Source: Thiocapsa rosea (lineage in GTDB: Bacteria > Pseudomonadota > Gammaproteobacteria > Chromatiales > Chromatiaceae). Taken from it: 64,000 bases of DNA. Under the pieces are notes generated by a model, which made no database searches, was not told where the DNA came from, and worked only from the letters and a program-made list of their open reading frames with translations. Below, piece by piece: positions 25,712 to 39,498 of the stretch. Every line of letters starts with the position of its first letter. Position 1 is the first letter of the stretch. Made by a program: the position numbers and the translations under genes. Location of the stretch: contig NZ_RBXL01000001.1 in assembly GCF_003634315.1 (NCBI RefSeq), positions 1,720,501 through 1,784,500 of the forward strand, given 5' to 3'.

Positions 25712-26128
25712 ATGTCCGAACTTACGCTCGACGAGCGCTGCTCGCTCACGCGCCGCATCATGTCGCTTCTGGAAGGCTGGAGCCTCGGTGCGAGCGATAT
25801 CCTGGTGCTCCTTCAACTGCCGGCAAGCATCAAAGCGCGCAACCTCTCGCGCTATCGGGACGAGGAGTGCTTTCCGGATGATCCGGAGGTCAATCGGCGG
25901 CTCTCGTATCTGGTGCGAATCGAAGACGCGCTGCACACCTACTTCCCGCGCAACCCGGAGATGCGTCACCTCTGGGTCAAACGCGCCAACAAGCAATTCA
26001 ATAAACGCGCGCCGATCGCCGTGATGGTCGAGGACGGCGAGAGCGGGTTGATCTCCGTCCTGTCGCATCTGGACTGTACATTCGCTTGGGATATGACGGG
26101 GTCGAAGGCCGAATACGGCAAGGGCTAA
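25712..26128 (+). CDS. Orphan Xre/MbcA/ParS-type antitoxin-like protein
   Basis: 138 residues, starting MSELTLDERCSLTRRIMSLLEGW. The middle reads as a degenerate HTH (ASDILVLLQLPASIKARNLSRYRDEECFP), and the second half LVRIEDALHTYFPRNPEMRHLWVKRANKQFNKRAPIAVM matches the C-terminal toxin-binding domain (DUF2384) of Xre/MbcA/ParS antitoxins, including the W and NKxFNxxxP pattern. These usually neutralise RES-domain toxins encoded next door, but no RES gene is adjacent here. It may be a solitary regulator or remnant antitoxin. The TAA stop is the first three bases of an AAACCGCG repeat, so the original C-terminus may have differed. Confidence 0.72.
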   Translation: MSELTLDERCSLTRRIMSLLEGWSLGASDILVLLQLPASIKARNLSRYRDEECFPDDPEVNRRLSYLVRIEDALHTYFPRNPEMRHLWVKRANKQFNKRAPIAVMVEDGESGLISVLSHLDCTFAWDMTGSKAEYGKG

Positions 26129-26318
26129 ACCGCGTCCAGAGCGATACGCGTCATTTTCACTTTGCGTTTGGCTTTGGAGATATCCTCGATTTCAGTGAGA
26201 CGCGGTTTAAAAAATAAATCTTTTGAATACCTTAAACCGCGCCAGCTCCGACAGTCGTCGGAGCTGGCGCGGCCAAGCCATTTCAACGAATGACGCATAC
26301 CGCACCGGGCGCGGTTGA
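26126..26318 (-). repeat. AAACCGCG repeat family, full copy (B-A orientation)
   Basis: Starts TAAACCGCGTCCAGAGCGAT (half B reversed), has an AT-rich spacer near 26205-26235, and ends with half A reversed. Half A carries the perfect hairpin CTCCGAC-AGTC-GTCGGAG with long flanking complementarity (CCAGCTCCGAC / GTCGGAGCTGG). The TAA at its left end is the stop codon of the antitoxin-like gene. Confidence 0.9.
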
Positions 26319-26384
26319 ACTGCTCGCCTTTGCTTCCTGGTTCGTCAAGACCGGTCGGGTTTTCGAGCCAGAGTGGATGATCCA

Positions 26385-26462
26385 GTAGGGTAGAGACGCG
26401 AAGCGCAATTCACCAACGCCGTTGCAGGGAGGGGTGGACTGCGCTTCGCTTCTCCACCCTAC
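26385..26462. repeat. GTAGGGTGGA-type palindromic repeat
   Basis: Begins GTAGGGTAGAGACGCGAAGC and ends CGCTTCTCCACCCTAC, its near reverse complement, giving a long imperfect hairpin. This is the widespread GTAGGGTGGA intergenic repeat type of proteobacteria. A second copy lies at 34609-34687. It fills the gap between the AAACCGCG repeat and the hemF stop. Confidence 0.8.
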
Positions 26463-26486
26463 CGTTCCCAAGAGCGCTCGACCGCA

Positions 26487-27443
<957 letters not shown>

Positions 27444-27572
27444 TTATGATGAGACGGCTGGTCGGATAGTACCGAATGTTGATCCATTGAGGTCCCCCTC
27501 GCCGAGCTCGAATTGATTGGACCCTCGGTCCTTCGAGTCCCGCGAGCCATAACACCATCAGGAGACAACCCG

Positions 27573-28139
27573 ATGTCCATCGCCCTGCGCTCGCTGCTGA
27601 TTGCCCCCGTACTTCTCGCCGGCTCCGCTCTCGTCGCGGCCGATCAAGCCGTCGACTTTCTGTCCTTTCGGTCGTCGGTCCCGGATGCCTGGGTCGCCGA
27701 GACGCCCAAGAGCGAGATGCGCCAACTCCAATTCAAGGTGCTCGCGTCCCCCGGCGACGAGGTCGGCGACGGGGCCGAGTTTGTCGTCTATTTCTTCGGA
27801 CCCGATCAGGGCGGGACGCTGGAGGCCAACATCGAGCGCTGGCAGTCGCAGTTCCGAGGCCCCGACGGTGCGCCGGTCGAGCCGACCGTCACGCAGATCG
27901 GTACGGAGGCGATCCCGGCCACGCTGGTCGAGCTGCGCGGCAGCTACGGTCGCAGTGTCGGCATGGGTCCGGGCGACGACGTGCAGGCGGATCGGATGCT
28001 CCTTGCGGGTGTCATCGAGACACCCGACGGCAACCTCTTCCCGCAGATGCACGGCCCGGCGGAGCTGGTCGCCGCACAACGCGAGGGCTTCGTCGCGTTC
28101 GTGAAGGGAATCCAGCCGGTCGGCCAGACAACGCCGTAA
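27573..28139 (+). CDS. Exported protein of unknown function
   Basis: 188 residues with a Sec signal peptide (MSIALRSLLIAPVLLAGSALVAA). The mature part begins DQAVDFLSFRSSVPDAWVAETPKSEMRQLQF and looks like a compact beta-rich periplasmic domain. It has VVYFFGPDQGGTLEANIERWQSQF and a C-terminal KGIQPVG, and no cysteines or recognisable catalytic motif. The ATG at 27573 is preceded by AGGAGA. It lies 24 bp upstream of the penicillin acylase homologue on the same strand, so the two are probably co-expressed and both act outside the cytoplasm. I do not recognise a characterised family. Confidence 0.7.
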   Translation: MSIALRSLLIAPVLLAGSALVAADQAVDFLSFRSSVPDAWVAETPKSEMRQLQFKVLASPGDEVGDGAEFVVYFFGPDQGGTLEANIERWQSQFRGPDGAPVEPTVTQIGTEAIPATLVELRGSYGRSVGMGPGDDVQADRMLLAGVIETPDGNLFPQMHGPAELVAAQREGFVAFVKGIQPVGQTTP

Positions 28140-28163
28140 GCCAAGCTTCGGGAGTCAAGCCGC

Positions 28164-30626
28164 ATGCCACGTCGGATCCTGTTGCTCATCGTCGCGATCC
28201 TGGTCATCGGCCTTTCGGCCGGCGCCGTCGGTTTGGTGTGGATCGCCAAGCGCGGCGAGCCGAGCTACGCGGGCAGCCTGGCCATTCCGGGGCTTGAAGC
28301 CCCGGTGCGTGTTCGCTACGGACCCCACGCCATCCCGACGATCGAGGCCGACAGCGTACATGATCTGTTGTTTGCACAGGGCTATGTCGTGGCACGCGAG
28401 CGGATGTGGCAGATGGATTTGCTGCGCCGTCTCGCCGGCGGGCGTCTGGCGGAGGTATTCGGACCCTTGGTGTTGCCGGCGGATCGCTTCTTTCGCACCA
28501 TGGGGCTCGATCGCGAGGCCGAGCGCAGTCTGGCTGTGTTGAACCTCGAGGAGATGTCTCTCCTCGAGTCCTATGCGGCGGGCGTGAACGCCTATCGCAC
28601 CGAGGCGGCGGCCGAGCGTCGCCTGCCGCTCGAGTACCTGGTCGTGCGCGCCGAACCCGCGCCATGGACCCCGCAAGACAGCCTTCTGATCGGCGGCTAC
28701 ATGGCCTGGACCCAATCCTACAACCTTCGCGCCGAGCTGACCTTCCTGCGTCTGGCGGCCCGGATCGGTCCGGAGCGGGCGCGCGAGCTCTTTCCCACCG
28801 ATGCCGGTATCCCGGCGCCGGAGGTGTCGCCCGAGCTGGTGCGTGAGCTGGCGCTGGAGCAGGGGCGGACTCGAATGCGCGGCGACCGGCATGGGCCGAC
28901 GATCGAGCCCGTGCTGGAGATCGTCGCCCGCCTCGGCCTGCCCTTGCCCGCGGCGGCGAGCAACGGCTGGGCGGTGAACGGGCCGCGAACGGCGAACGGC
29001 GAGGCATTGCTCGCCAACGACCCGCATCTGGCCGGTTCCATGCCCGGAATCTGGTACCTGCTGGAGCTGATTGCACCGGACCTGCATGTCGCCGGGGCGA
29101 GCCTGCCCGGTGTCCCCCTGGTGATGATCGGGCACAACCGGGATCTCGCCTGGGGCTTCACCAGCACCATCGCCGATACGCAGGACATCTTCGTCGAGCG
29201 TCTCATGGCCGACGGCACGAGCGTCGAGCGGGCAGGCGGACGATCCGAGCCGATCACGATTCGGGTCGAGCGCATCTCGGTCAAGGGCGCTGATCCGGTC
29301 GACCTCGTCATCCGCTCGACCGACAACGGCGTGATCGTCAACGACATCCTGGGGCCGATCACCAAGACGCCGATGGACCTGCCGAGCCTGGACACGCCCC
29401 ATCTGCTGGCCTTGCGCGAGACCAATGATCTCCCGGATCGCGCCTTCGCCGGGCTGCTGCGTCTCAACCGGGCCGAGACGCTCGAGGAAGCCGGCGAGGC
29501 CATCCTGGAGTTCAAGCACGTCGTTCTGAACCTCATGTCGGCGCACCGCGACGGCGGCATCGCTCTGCAGGTCAGCGGGGTCCTGCCGCAGCGCGGCAAG
29601 GGCTCGGGCGCTTTTCCCTCGCCGGGTTGGGTGGACGGCTATGCCTGGCAGGGGCTCGTGCCCCAGAAGCACAACCCGCAGCGCGTTGATCCGCCCGGTG
29701 CGGCCTTGATCACCGCCAACAACCGCATCGTCCCGGTCGAGTATCCGGTGACCATCAGCAACGCCTGGATGGCGCCTTTTCGGGCCGAGCGCATTGCCGA
29801 GCGGCTCGATGCGGCAGGTTCCTTGACGCCCGAGGCGATGGCGCAGATCCAGACCGATCGCATCAGCACTCACGCACGGCTCGCCCAAGCCGCCCTGCGC
29901 AGGATCGCGGTCGAGCTCCAGGCGGTCGATGAGGCCGCCTGGCGTATCGCCGCCGAAGAGCTGCTCGATTGGGATGGCGACATGGCGGGTTCCAGCCGGT
30001 CCGCGGCCTTCTACGCCATGCTCGAGCCCGCGCTCTACAGGGCGCTTTACGAAGACGAGCTGGGCGAGGATCTCGAAGCCATGGCCGCGATGGCCATGTT
30101 TGCCTACAGCCCCTTGCAGGAGATGCTCCGCAGCGGCCGGTCGAGCTTCTGGGACGATGTGACGACGTCCTGGACCGAGGGTCCGGCCGAGATCTGGGCG
30201 CGGGCGCTGAGGGCCGCCAAGGCGGATCTCGATGCCCGGATCTCCAACCCGGAGGATGCGCGTCTGGACCGGATTCGCACCCTGACCTTCCCGCATGCCT
30301 TCGGTACTCTGCCGCTCGTCGGGCGTCTCTTCAACGTCGGTCCGATCGGTGTCGGCGGGGGTGCGGATACGGTGAACGTTATGAAGCCGATGCCGCTCGC
30401 GCCCGAGGAGTCCGTCTTTATCCCCTCAATGCGGGTCGTCTACATCCCCGCGAATTGGGCAGGTACCCGCGGCGTGCTCCCGCTCGGCCAGTCCGGACAC
30501 CTCTTTTCGCGCCACCGAACGGATCAACTCGATGCTTGGCTGACCGGCGCCGCCTATTCGTGGCCCTGGAACGGGCCGAGCGAGCAAGAGACGATCGGTG
30601 TTCTGATGCTGGCCCCGGGTCTTTAG
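28164..30626 (+). CDS. Penicillin acylase family (Ntn) hydrolase, membrane-anchored
   Basis: 820 residues with an N-terminal hydrophobic segment ([24 protein letters not shown]), so exported and probably anchored. The alpha-chain features [24 protein letters not shown] are followed by the autoproteolytic junction SNGWAVNG. Ser 266 there would become the catalytic N-terminal residue of the beta chain. LLANDPHL and [15 protein letters not shown], typical of the beta chain, follow, and the C-terminus holds [18 protein letters not shown]. Relatives cleave amide bonds such as acyl-homoserine lactones or penicillins; the substrate cannot be read from sequence. Its stop overlaps that of dtd by four bases, tail to tail. 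Confidence 0.92.
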   Translation: MPRRILLLIVAILVIGLSAGAVGLVWIAKRGEPSYAGSLAIPGLEAPVRVRYGPHAIPTIEADSVHDLLFAQGYVVARERMWQMDLLRRLAGGRLAEVFGPLVLPADRFFRTMGLDREAERSLAVLNLEEMSLLESYAAGVNAYRTEAAAERRLPLEYLVVRAEPAPWTPQDSLLIGGYMAWTQSYNLRAELTFLRLAARIGPERARELFPTDAGIPAPEVSPELVRELALEQGRTRMRGDRHGPTIEPVLEIVARLGLPLPAAASNGWAVNGPRTANGEALLANDPHLAGSMPGIWYLLELIAPDLHVAGASLPGVPLVMIGHNRDLAWGFTSTIADTQDIFVERLMADGTSVERAGGRSEPITIRVERISVKGADPVDLVIRSTDNGVIVNDILGPITKTPMDLPSLDTPHLLALRETNDLPDRAFAGLLRLNRAETLEEAGEAILEFKHVVLNLMSAHRDGGIALQVSGVLPQRGKGSGAFPSPGWVDGYAWQGLVPQKHNPQRVDPPGAALITANNRIVPVEYPVTISNAWMAPFRAERIAERLDAAGSLTPEAMAQIQTDRISTHARLAQAALRRIAVELQAVDEAAWRIAAEELLDWDGDMAGSSRSAAFYAMLEPALYRALYEDELGEDLEAMAAMAMFAYSPLQEMLRSGRSSFWDDVTTSWTEGPAEIWARALRAAKADLDARISNPEDARLDRIRTLTFPHAFGTLPLVGRLFNVGPIGVGGGADTVNVMKPMPLAPEESVFIPSMRVVYIPANWAGTRGVLPLGQSGHLFSRHRTDQLDAWLTGAAYSWPWNGPSEQETIGVLMLAPGL

Positions 30627-31060
30627 GTTTCCAGCCAGAAGGTCACGGGTCCGTCATTGACTAAGCCGACCTGCATGTCTGCGCCGAAGCGCCCGGTCGC
30701 GACTCGGGGATGAGCCGCGTGAGCCCGCGCGACAAGCGCGTCGAACAAGCGCTCGCCTTCCTCCGGCGGTGCGGCGGAGGTGAAGCTCGCACGGGTTCCT
30801 TTGCGGGTGTCTGCAGCGAGTGTGAATTGCGGCACCAGCAGCAGGCCGCCGCCGATGTCGCGCAGGCTGAGGTTCATGCGGTCGTCGGCGTCCGGGAAGA
30901 CCCGATAACCGAGCAGGCGCTCCAGCAGGCGTTCTGCGCGGGCGGTCGTATCGCCCCGCTGCACGCCGACCAAGACCAAGAGGCCGCGCTCGATGGCGCC
31001 GATCGTCTCGCCGGAGACCTCGACATGAGCGTGGGAGACACGTTGCAGTAAACCGATCAC
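30623..31060 (-). CDS. dtd: D-aminoacyl-tRNA deacylase
   Basis: 145 residues, exactly the usual Dtd length, when started at the GTG at 31060. The resulting [18 protein letters not shown] matches the family N-terminus. An upstream in-frame ATG at 31084 would add eight non-conserved residues. The motif [18 protein letters not shown] and the C-terminal [11 protein letters not shown] are the two cross-subunit active-site signatures (GP motif and QFTL motif). It hydrolyses D-amino acids mischarged on tRNA. It is convergent with the acylase gene, overlapping it by four bases. Confidence 0.95.
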   Translation of the reverse strand: MIGLLQRVSHAHVEVSGETIGAIERGLLVLVGVQRGDTTARAERLLERLLGYRVFPDADDRMNLSLRDIGGGLLLVPQFTLAADTRKGTRASFTSAAPPEEGERLFDALVARAHAAHPRVATGRFGADMQVGLVNDGPVTFWLET

Positions 31061-31127
31061 ACTGAATCGCGTCCGGAGTGGCAAGCTACTTTAGTGGGTT
31101 GGGCCGCACTTGTCTTGATCCACGACA

Positions 31128-31320
31128 TTAAACCGCGCCCGGTGCGGTATCCGTCATGTGTTGGAATGGCTTGGCCGCGCCGGCTCCGACGACTGTCGGA
31201 GCCGGCGCGGTTTAAGGTATTAAAAAGATTAAATTTAAACCGCGTCTCGCCAAGATCGAGGAAGCCATCGACGCTAAACACAAAATGAAAATGACGCATC
31301 TCGCTCTGGATGCGGTTTAA
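31128..31320 (+). repeat. AAACCGCG repeat family, full copy (A-B orientation)
   Basis: Very complete copy. It runs from TTAAACCGCGCCCGGTGCGG through the hairpin CTCCGACGACTGTCGGAG, the spacer GGTATTAAAAAGATTAAATT and half B, ending CTCTGGATGCGGTTTAA. Its right end supplies the stop codon of pip on the minus strand. A short similar fragment (AATCGCGTCCGGAGTGG) lies at 31066-31082 just before it. Confidence 0.95.
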
Positions 31321-32267
31321 CCAAGCGCATCGGCAAAGTGGTCGGTCGCCGCCACCAAGGCCGTTCGGATGCCGGGCTCGAAGGCCGAGTGACCGGCATC
31401 CGCAATCACCTGCAGCTCGGCCGTCGGCCAGGCGTGGTACAGGTCCCAAGCCGAGCGCATCGGGCAGATGGTGTCGTAGCGGCCCTGAATGATGATGCCT
31501 GGGATGTCTCGGAGGCGATGGGCGTCTTCGAGCAACTGATTCGGCCGGAAGAAGGACCGGTTCATGAAGTAGTGGCACTCGATCCGCGCGAGGCTAAGCG
31601 CGACGTGCGGATGGGCGAAGTGCGCCTCGATGTCCGGATTTGCCCGCAGTGTCGCCGTGCGTCCCTCCCAGACCGACCAGGCTTGCGCCGCAGCGAGACG
31701 GGTCGCCGCGTCCTCGCCCGTCAGGCGTTTGTGATAGGCGCAGAGCAGGTCGCCGCGCTCCTCGACCGGGATCGGGGCGAGAAACTGATCCCAATAGTCC
31801 GGGTAGATCCAGCTCGCACCCTCTTGATAGAACCAACGAATCTCTTCGTCGCGGCAGAGAAAGATCCCGCGTACCACCAGCGCCGTGACGCGATCCGGAT
31901 GGGTCTCTGCATAGGCGAGGGCCAGGGTCGAGCCCCAGGAGCCGCCGAAGACCAGCCAGCGCTCGATCCCGAGTCGCTCCCGGATCCGCTCGATGTCGGC
32001 GACCAGATCCCCGGTCGTGTTGGCCGTCAGGGATGCGTGCGGTGTGGAGCGTCCGCAGCCACGCTGATCGAACAGGACCGCGCGATAGCGTGCCGGGTCG
32101 AAAAAGGCGCGGTGGGCCGGCTCGCAACCCGCACCCGGCCCGCCGTGCAGAAAAACCGCGGGGATGCCGTCCGGCCGACCGCATTCCTCGACATAAATGC
32201 GGTGATCGTGGTCGACGTCCAGGCGATGGGTCGCAAAAGGCTCGACGGGGCGATAGAGATCGGGCAT
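31317..32267 (-). CDS. pip: Proline iminopeptidase
   Basis: 316 residues with the alpha/beta-hydrolase fold of family S33. The oxyanion region is VFLHGGPGAGCEP, then FDQRGCGRSTPHA. The nucleophile elbow is GGSWGSTLAL, and the C-terminal D and H lie in IIQGRYDTICPM and IADAGHSAFEPG. It removes N-terminal proline from peptides in the cytoplasm. Its final stop codon is made by the end of the flanking repeat. Upstream, the 5' region carries two heptamer microsatellites. Confidence 0.95.
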   Translation of the reverse strand: MPDLYRPVEPFATHRLDVDHDHRIYVEECGRPDGIPAVFLHGGPGAGCEPAHRAFFDPARYRAVLFDQRGCGRSTPHASLTANTTGDLVADIERIRERLGIERWLVFGGSWGSTLALAYAETHPDRVTALVVRGIFLCRDEEIRWFYQEGASWIYPDYWDQFLAPIPVEERGDLLCAYHKRLTGEDAATRLAAAQAWSVWEGRTATLRANPDIEAHFAHPHVALSLARIECHYFMNRSFFRPNQLLEDAHRLRDIPGIIIQGRYDTICPMRSAWDLYHAWPTAELQVIADAGHSAFEPGIRTALVAATDHFADALG

Positions 32268-32303
32268 GGGCGGTTCTTTGATGGTGTGATTCGTTATGGT
32301 TGA

Positions 32304-32380
32304 GCCGCCAGCCGCCAGCCGCCAGGGGTCGTCCCTTGGCGTAGCATAGAGTTCTCAGCTCTCAGCTCTCAGCTCTCAGC
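32304..32380. repeat. Two heptamer microsatellites upstream of pip
   Basis: GCCGCCA is repeated three times at 32304-32324, and TCTCAGC four times in a row at 32353-32380. Both have 7-bp periods and lie in the 339-bp gap between the pip start (32267) and the next repeat. They could change length by slippage. Confidence 0.85.
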
Positions 32381-32526
32381 AGCAGGATAGACGGGTCTTG
32401 GCGTCCTGTTCGAGGTCGGCTCGGTCCAAAGGCGGACGCGACGATGACCTCGCAAACATCGCTTCGGCTCAGCTCTTAAAGCCGAGCCGCGACAGCCGTA
32501 TCGCGCCTTATTCGTTTTCTTTAACC

Positions 32527-32606
32527 TAAACCGCGTCTTGCCGTCGCCGGTTGTTGCGTCGAGGCTAAACCCGCGCTCAAGCCATGCCTGTCGCTCCGGA
32601 CGCGGT

Positions 32607-32610
<4 letters not shown>
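32527..32610 (+). repeat. AAACCGCG repeat family, half B only
   Basis: Starts TAAACCGCGTCTTGCCG and ends TCGCTCCGGACGCGGTTTAG. Half A and the AT spacer are missing. The right end supplies the stop codon of typA read on the minus strand. Confidence 0.85.
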
Positions 32611-34418
<1,808 letters not shown>

Positions 34419-34559
34419 GAGTGGAGCTCCGGAGAAGATGATATCGGGGGTAGGGCCGGGCGATGGGTGCGATGCGAGCGGAAATCTTGGTGCCGAGCCA
34501 GCGCGAGAGTATATACCCTACGCCCGTGAATATTCGGTGATCGAATCAACCGGCTTCGC

Positions 34560-36734
<2,175 letters not shown>

Positions 36735-36937
36735 TTAGGCTGCGGTCCGAACAGACGATGGTCGGGACCATCCGGCGGGAGGAGCGGCGGGATGATCGGG
36801 ACTCAAACGAATCCCGAGTCGAGGCGGCAGGAACCGAGAGCTCACGAAGCTCATGCGATACACTACCCGGATCGTCGGGCCGGCCGTTCGATGGCGGTGC
36901 CCGGCGGGCGAGGTCATCGTTGCGGACCGGCGCCCTT

Positions 36938-37046
36938 GATCCATCCTCGTCGCCTGCTTTCCTGCGCCGGCATGATCCGGATCAGGTTCGAAGGGTCTTT
37001 CTCAGCCCGTCGCGTGACTGCATCATTCGACCGAACGGCGCCGGTC
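36938..37046 (-). promoter_or_regulatory. TPP (THI-box) riboswitch in the thiC leader
   Basis: On the minus strand the conserved core reads CTGAGAAAGACCC, then TTCGAACCTGATCCGGATCATG, with GCCGGCGCAGGAAAGC after it. This is the standard THI-box order (CUGAGA ... ACCUGAU ... GGAU.AUGCC). The 5' boundary is estimated from possible P2 pairing GGTC/GACC. It lies about 270 bases upstream of the thiC start. Confidence 0.92.
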
Positions 37047-37303
37047 GATCGACTGGCCTTTCGGTCGGATTCGGTCACGCGTGCCGGACACCCCCAGCAG
37101 CATGTGGCGAGAAACTAACGAAAGGCCGCCGGGATTTCAACCCGATCGAACCGAGGGTACGCCGCGGGCAGGCTTTAGGCTTGACCTTTGGGCTCGGGCT
37201 GCGGATCCTGAAGTCGGTCTCAAGGGAGTCTGCTCGCGTGACGGTGTCGGACCAGGCAACGGCAGACAGGATCTCTCGACGCCCCACCGAGGCGCTTTCG
37301 CTC

Positions 37304-39403
37304 ATGAATGACGCACGTTTCGCGACTTCTGAAAACAGGATCTTCTACCTCGGCGATGACTCGACGCTACTGACCGGGCTCGCAAGCTTGATTCAGCCGG
37401 CCGGATTGCAGCTCGATGCCTTCGAGGATCTCGGTGCCCTCGAAGCCGCGCTCGGGCGGACGCGGCCTCGGGTGCTGATCCTCGATCTGCGCTACGTCTC
37501 CTCCGGCACCGGCCCAGCCGGCTTGATCGCGCGCCTGACGGGGGCTCTGCCGGGAGCCCTCGCGGGAACCGGGACCACCGAGCCCGAGGTGCTCTGCATC
37601 GCCGACGGCGAGAACATCGAGACGCGGCTCCAGGTGATGCGCGCCGGTGCGCGCGGCTTTTTTCCGACCCCGGTTGCCCTGTCCGACCTGGCGAAGCGCC
37701 TCATCGAGCTGAGCGGTCCGGCTCAGGATAGCCAACCCCGGATCCTGGTGGTCGAGGACGACCCGCTGCAAGCCAAATACATCGCGTTGCTGCTGAGCAA
37801 GTCGGGTATGGAGCCGCACATCGTCGATCAACCGCTGGAGATCCTCCGGAAGATGGCTGATGTCCAGCCGGATCTGGTCCTGATGGATCTCTACATGCCG
37901 GATGCGAGCGGTACCGAGCTGACGGCGATCATCCGGGACCACGGCGAGTACTTCGACACGCCCATCATCTTTCTCTCCGCCGAGACGGACCCGGACAAGC
38001 AATTGGAGGCGTTGCGCGTCGGCGGCGACAGCTTTATCGCCAAGCCGATCCAGCGTGAGCAGCTCATCGGCGCGATCGAGCATCGCATCCGGTTGTCGCG
38101 CTTGCTCAAGGATCGTCGCGTCGGGGAAGAGCGCAGCGATGTTCTCCAGGGTGTGCTTTCAAAGGAGGCGTTTCTGCGCGGTCTCGATCGCGTGGTGCAC
38201 GACCGAGAAGCGCCGTCGCCCGGGGTCGGCCTTCTTCTGATCGAACTCGATCGGTTTCAGGACATCTCCAAGGCGGTGGGTGTCGACGGGATGGAGCGGT
38301 TGTTGCGTCAGCTCGGGGAGAAGCTCGTCGCCCAACTCGCAGCGCAGGAGTGCGCTGCCCGTCTGGATGATTTTACCTTTGCCGTGTTGGCTCGACGGGC
38401 GACCCGCGAGGCATTGGAGGGGCTCGGAGAGCAGCTTCTGCGGACCTTCGGTGCCACCAAGCTCCGGGCTGAGGACAAGCGCCTCGCGCTCACCGTAACG
38501 ATCGGAATCGGGCTCTTCACGCCCCCTGCGGACGACGCCATCACGATGGTCTCGCGCAGCCGCACCACCGTGGCGCGGGCGCGCCATGCGGGCGGCAATC
38601 GGGTGCGGGTCTGGACTCCGGTCATCGCCCCGGATCGCGGCTCGGACTATGAGCGACTGCTCAAGCAGCTGGTCGACACCGCCGTGAATCAGGACGGACT
38701 CCTGCTGATGTTTCAGCCGATCGTCTCGCTCGGGGCAAACGTCGGAGAGCTCTACGAGGTGCAGCTTCGGTTGCGCACACTCGACGGAGAACACGTTCCT
38801 GCCGGCGATTTTCTCCCTGTGGCCGAGCGCAGCGGATTGATGCCGAGGATCGATCGCTGGGTGCTGGAGCACGCGCTCGATATCATGGACGCAGAGCGCA
38901 AGTCGCATCCGAAGCTGCGGCTCTTGATCCATCAAACCGTGGGGTCGGTCGCGGCGGAAGAATGGCTTCCCTGGTTCCGCGAACAGATGGTTCGGCGCAA
39001 TCTGATCCGCCGTCGTCCGTTGCTTCAGTTCCAGATGCACGACGTTCGAGAACACTTGGTCACGGCCAAACCGCTTGTCGAGGTCTTGCGCAAGTACGGG
39101 ATTCAGGTCTGCGTCGCCAATGTCACGGGCAGTGCAGCGGATTTGGACCTGCTTGCCGATCTGCCGGTTGCCCTCGCCAAGCTCTCCTTCGCGACGCTCA
39201 TCAACGCGGATCCGGCCGAGCTGCTCCAAGTGGTTCAGCAGATCAGAACGCATGGCGCATCCGTCATCGCGGCCGGCATCGAAGACCAGGCCACGATTGC
39301 TCGGGTCTGGAATTGTCGGCCCGACTATATTCAAGGCAACTCGGTCCAGATGCCGAGCAGCGAGTTGAGCTACGATTTCCATCACTCCACCGACGACATC
39401 TGA
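37304..39403 (+). CDS. FimX-like c-di-GMP effector: REC-REC-degenerate GGDEF-degenerate EAL
   Basis: 699 residues. The first receiver-like domain (about 12-130) is degenerate; the second (about 145-260) is intact, with VVEDD and the phospho-acceptor in LVLMDLYMPD. A GGDEF-like domain follows (about 285-430), whose active-site loop is RLDDFTF, so no cyclase activity is expected. An EAL-like domain (about 460-690) has YEVQLRLR where EALxR should be, so no phosphodiesterase activity is expected. This degenerate pairing is that of FimX, which binds c-di-GMP through its EVL domain and controls type IV pili; the window has two type IV pilin genes. The start was set at the ATG at 37304; GTG at 37238 is possible. 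Upstream sequence belongs to the thiC riboswitch on the other strand. Confidence 0.85.
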   Translation: MNDARFATSENRIFYLGDDSTLLTGLASLIQPAGLQLDAFEDLGALEAALGRTRPRVLILDLRYVSSGTGPAGLIARLTGALPGALAGTGTTEPEVLCIADGENIETRLQVMRAGARGFFPTPVALSDLAKRLIELSGPAQDSQPRILVVEDDPLQAKYIALLLSKSGMEPHIVDQPLEILRKMADVQPDLVLMDLYMPDASGTELTAIIRDHGEYFDTPIIFLSAETDPDKQLEALRVGGDSFIAKPIQREQLIGAIEHRIRLSRLLKDRRVGEERSDVLQGVLSKEAFLRGLDRVVHDREAPSPGVGLLLIELDRFQDISKAVGVDGMERLLRQLGEKLVAQLAAQECAARLDDFTFAVLARRATREALEGLGEQLLRTFGATKLRAEDKRLALTVTIGIGLFTPPADDAITMVSRSRTTVARARHAGGNRVRVWTPVIAPDRGSDYERLLKQLVDTAVNQDGLLLMFQPIVSLGANVGELYEVQLRLRTLDGEHVPAGDFLPVAERSGLMPRIDRWVLEHALDIMDAERKSHPKLRLLIHQTVGSVAAEEWLPWFREQMVRRNLIRRRPLLQFQMHDVREHLVTAKPLVEVLRKYGIQVCVANVTGSAADLDLLADLPVALAKLSFATLINADPAELLQVVQQIRTHGASVIAAGIEDQATIARVWNCRPDYIQGNSVQMPSSELSYDFHHSTDDI

Positions 39404-39498
39404 GTCGCTTTCCGAGTGATCCGTCCTGTTTCATGCGATGGCGACCGCCTGTGGACGCCGCGGGATTCGTGGTGGACGCGGCTCGGGGATCAAAGGCA

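Noticed and set aside
28155-30296. A 713-codon open frame antisense to the penicillin acylase gene
   Set aside because: Shadow frame; the sense protein has complete Ntn-hydrolase motifs.
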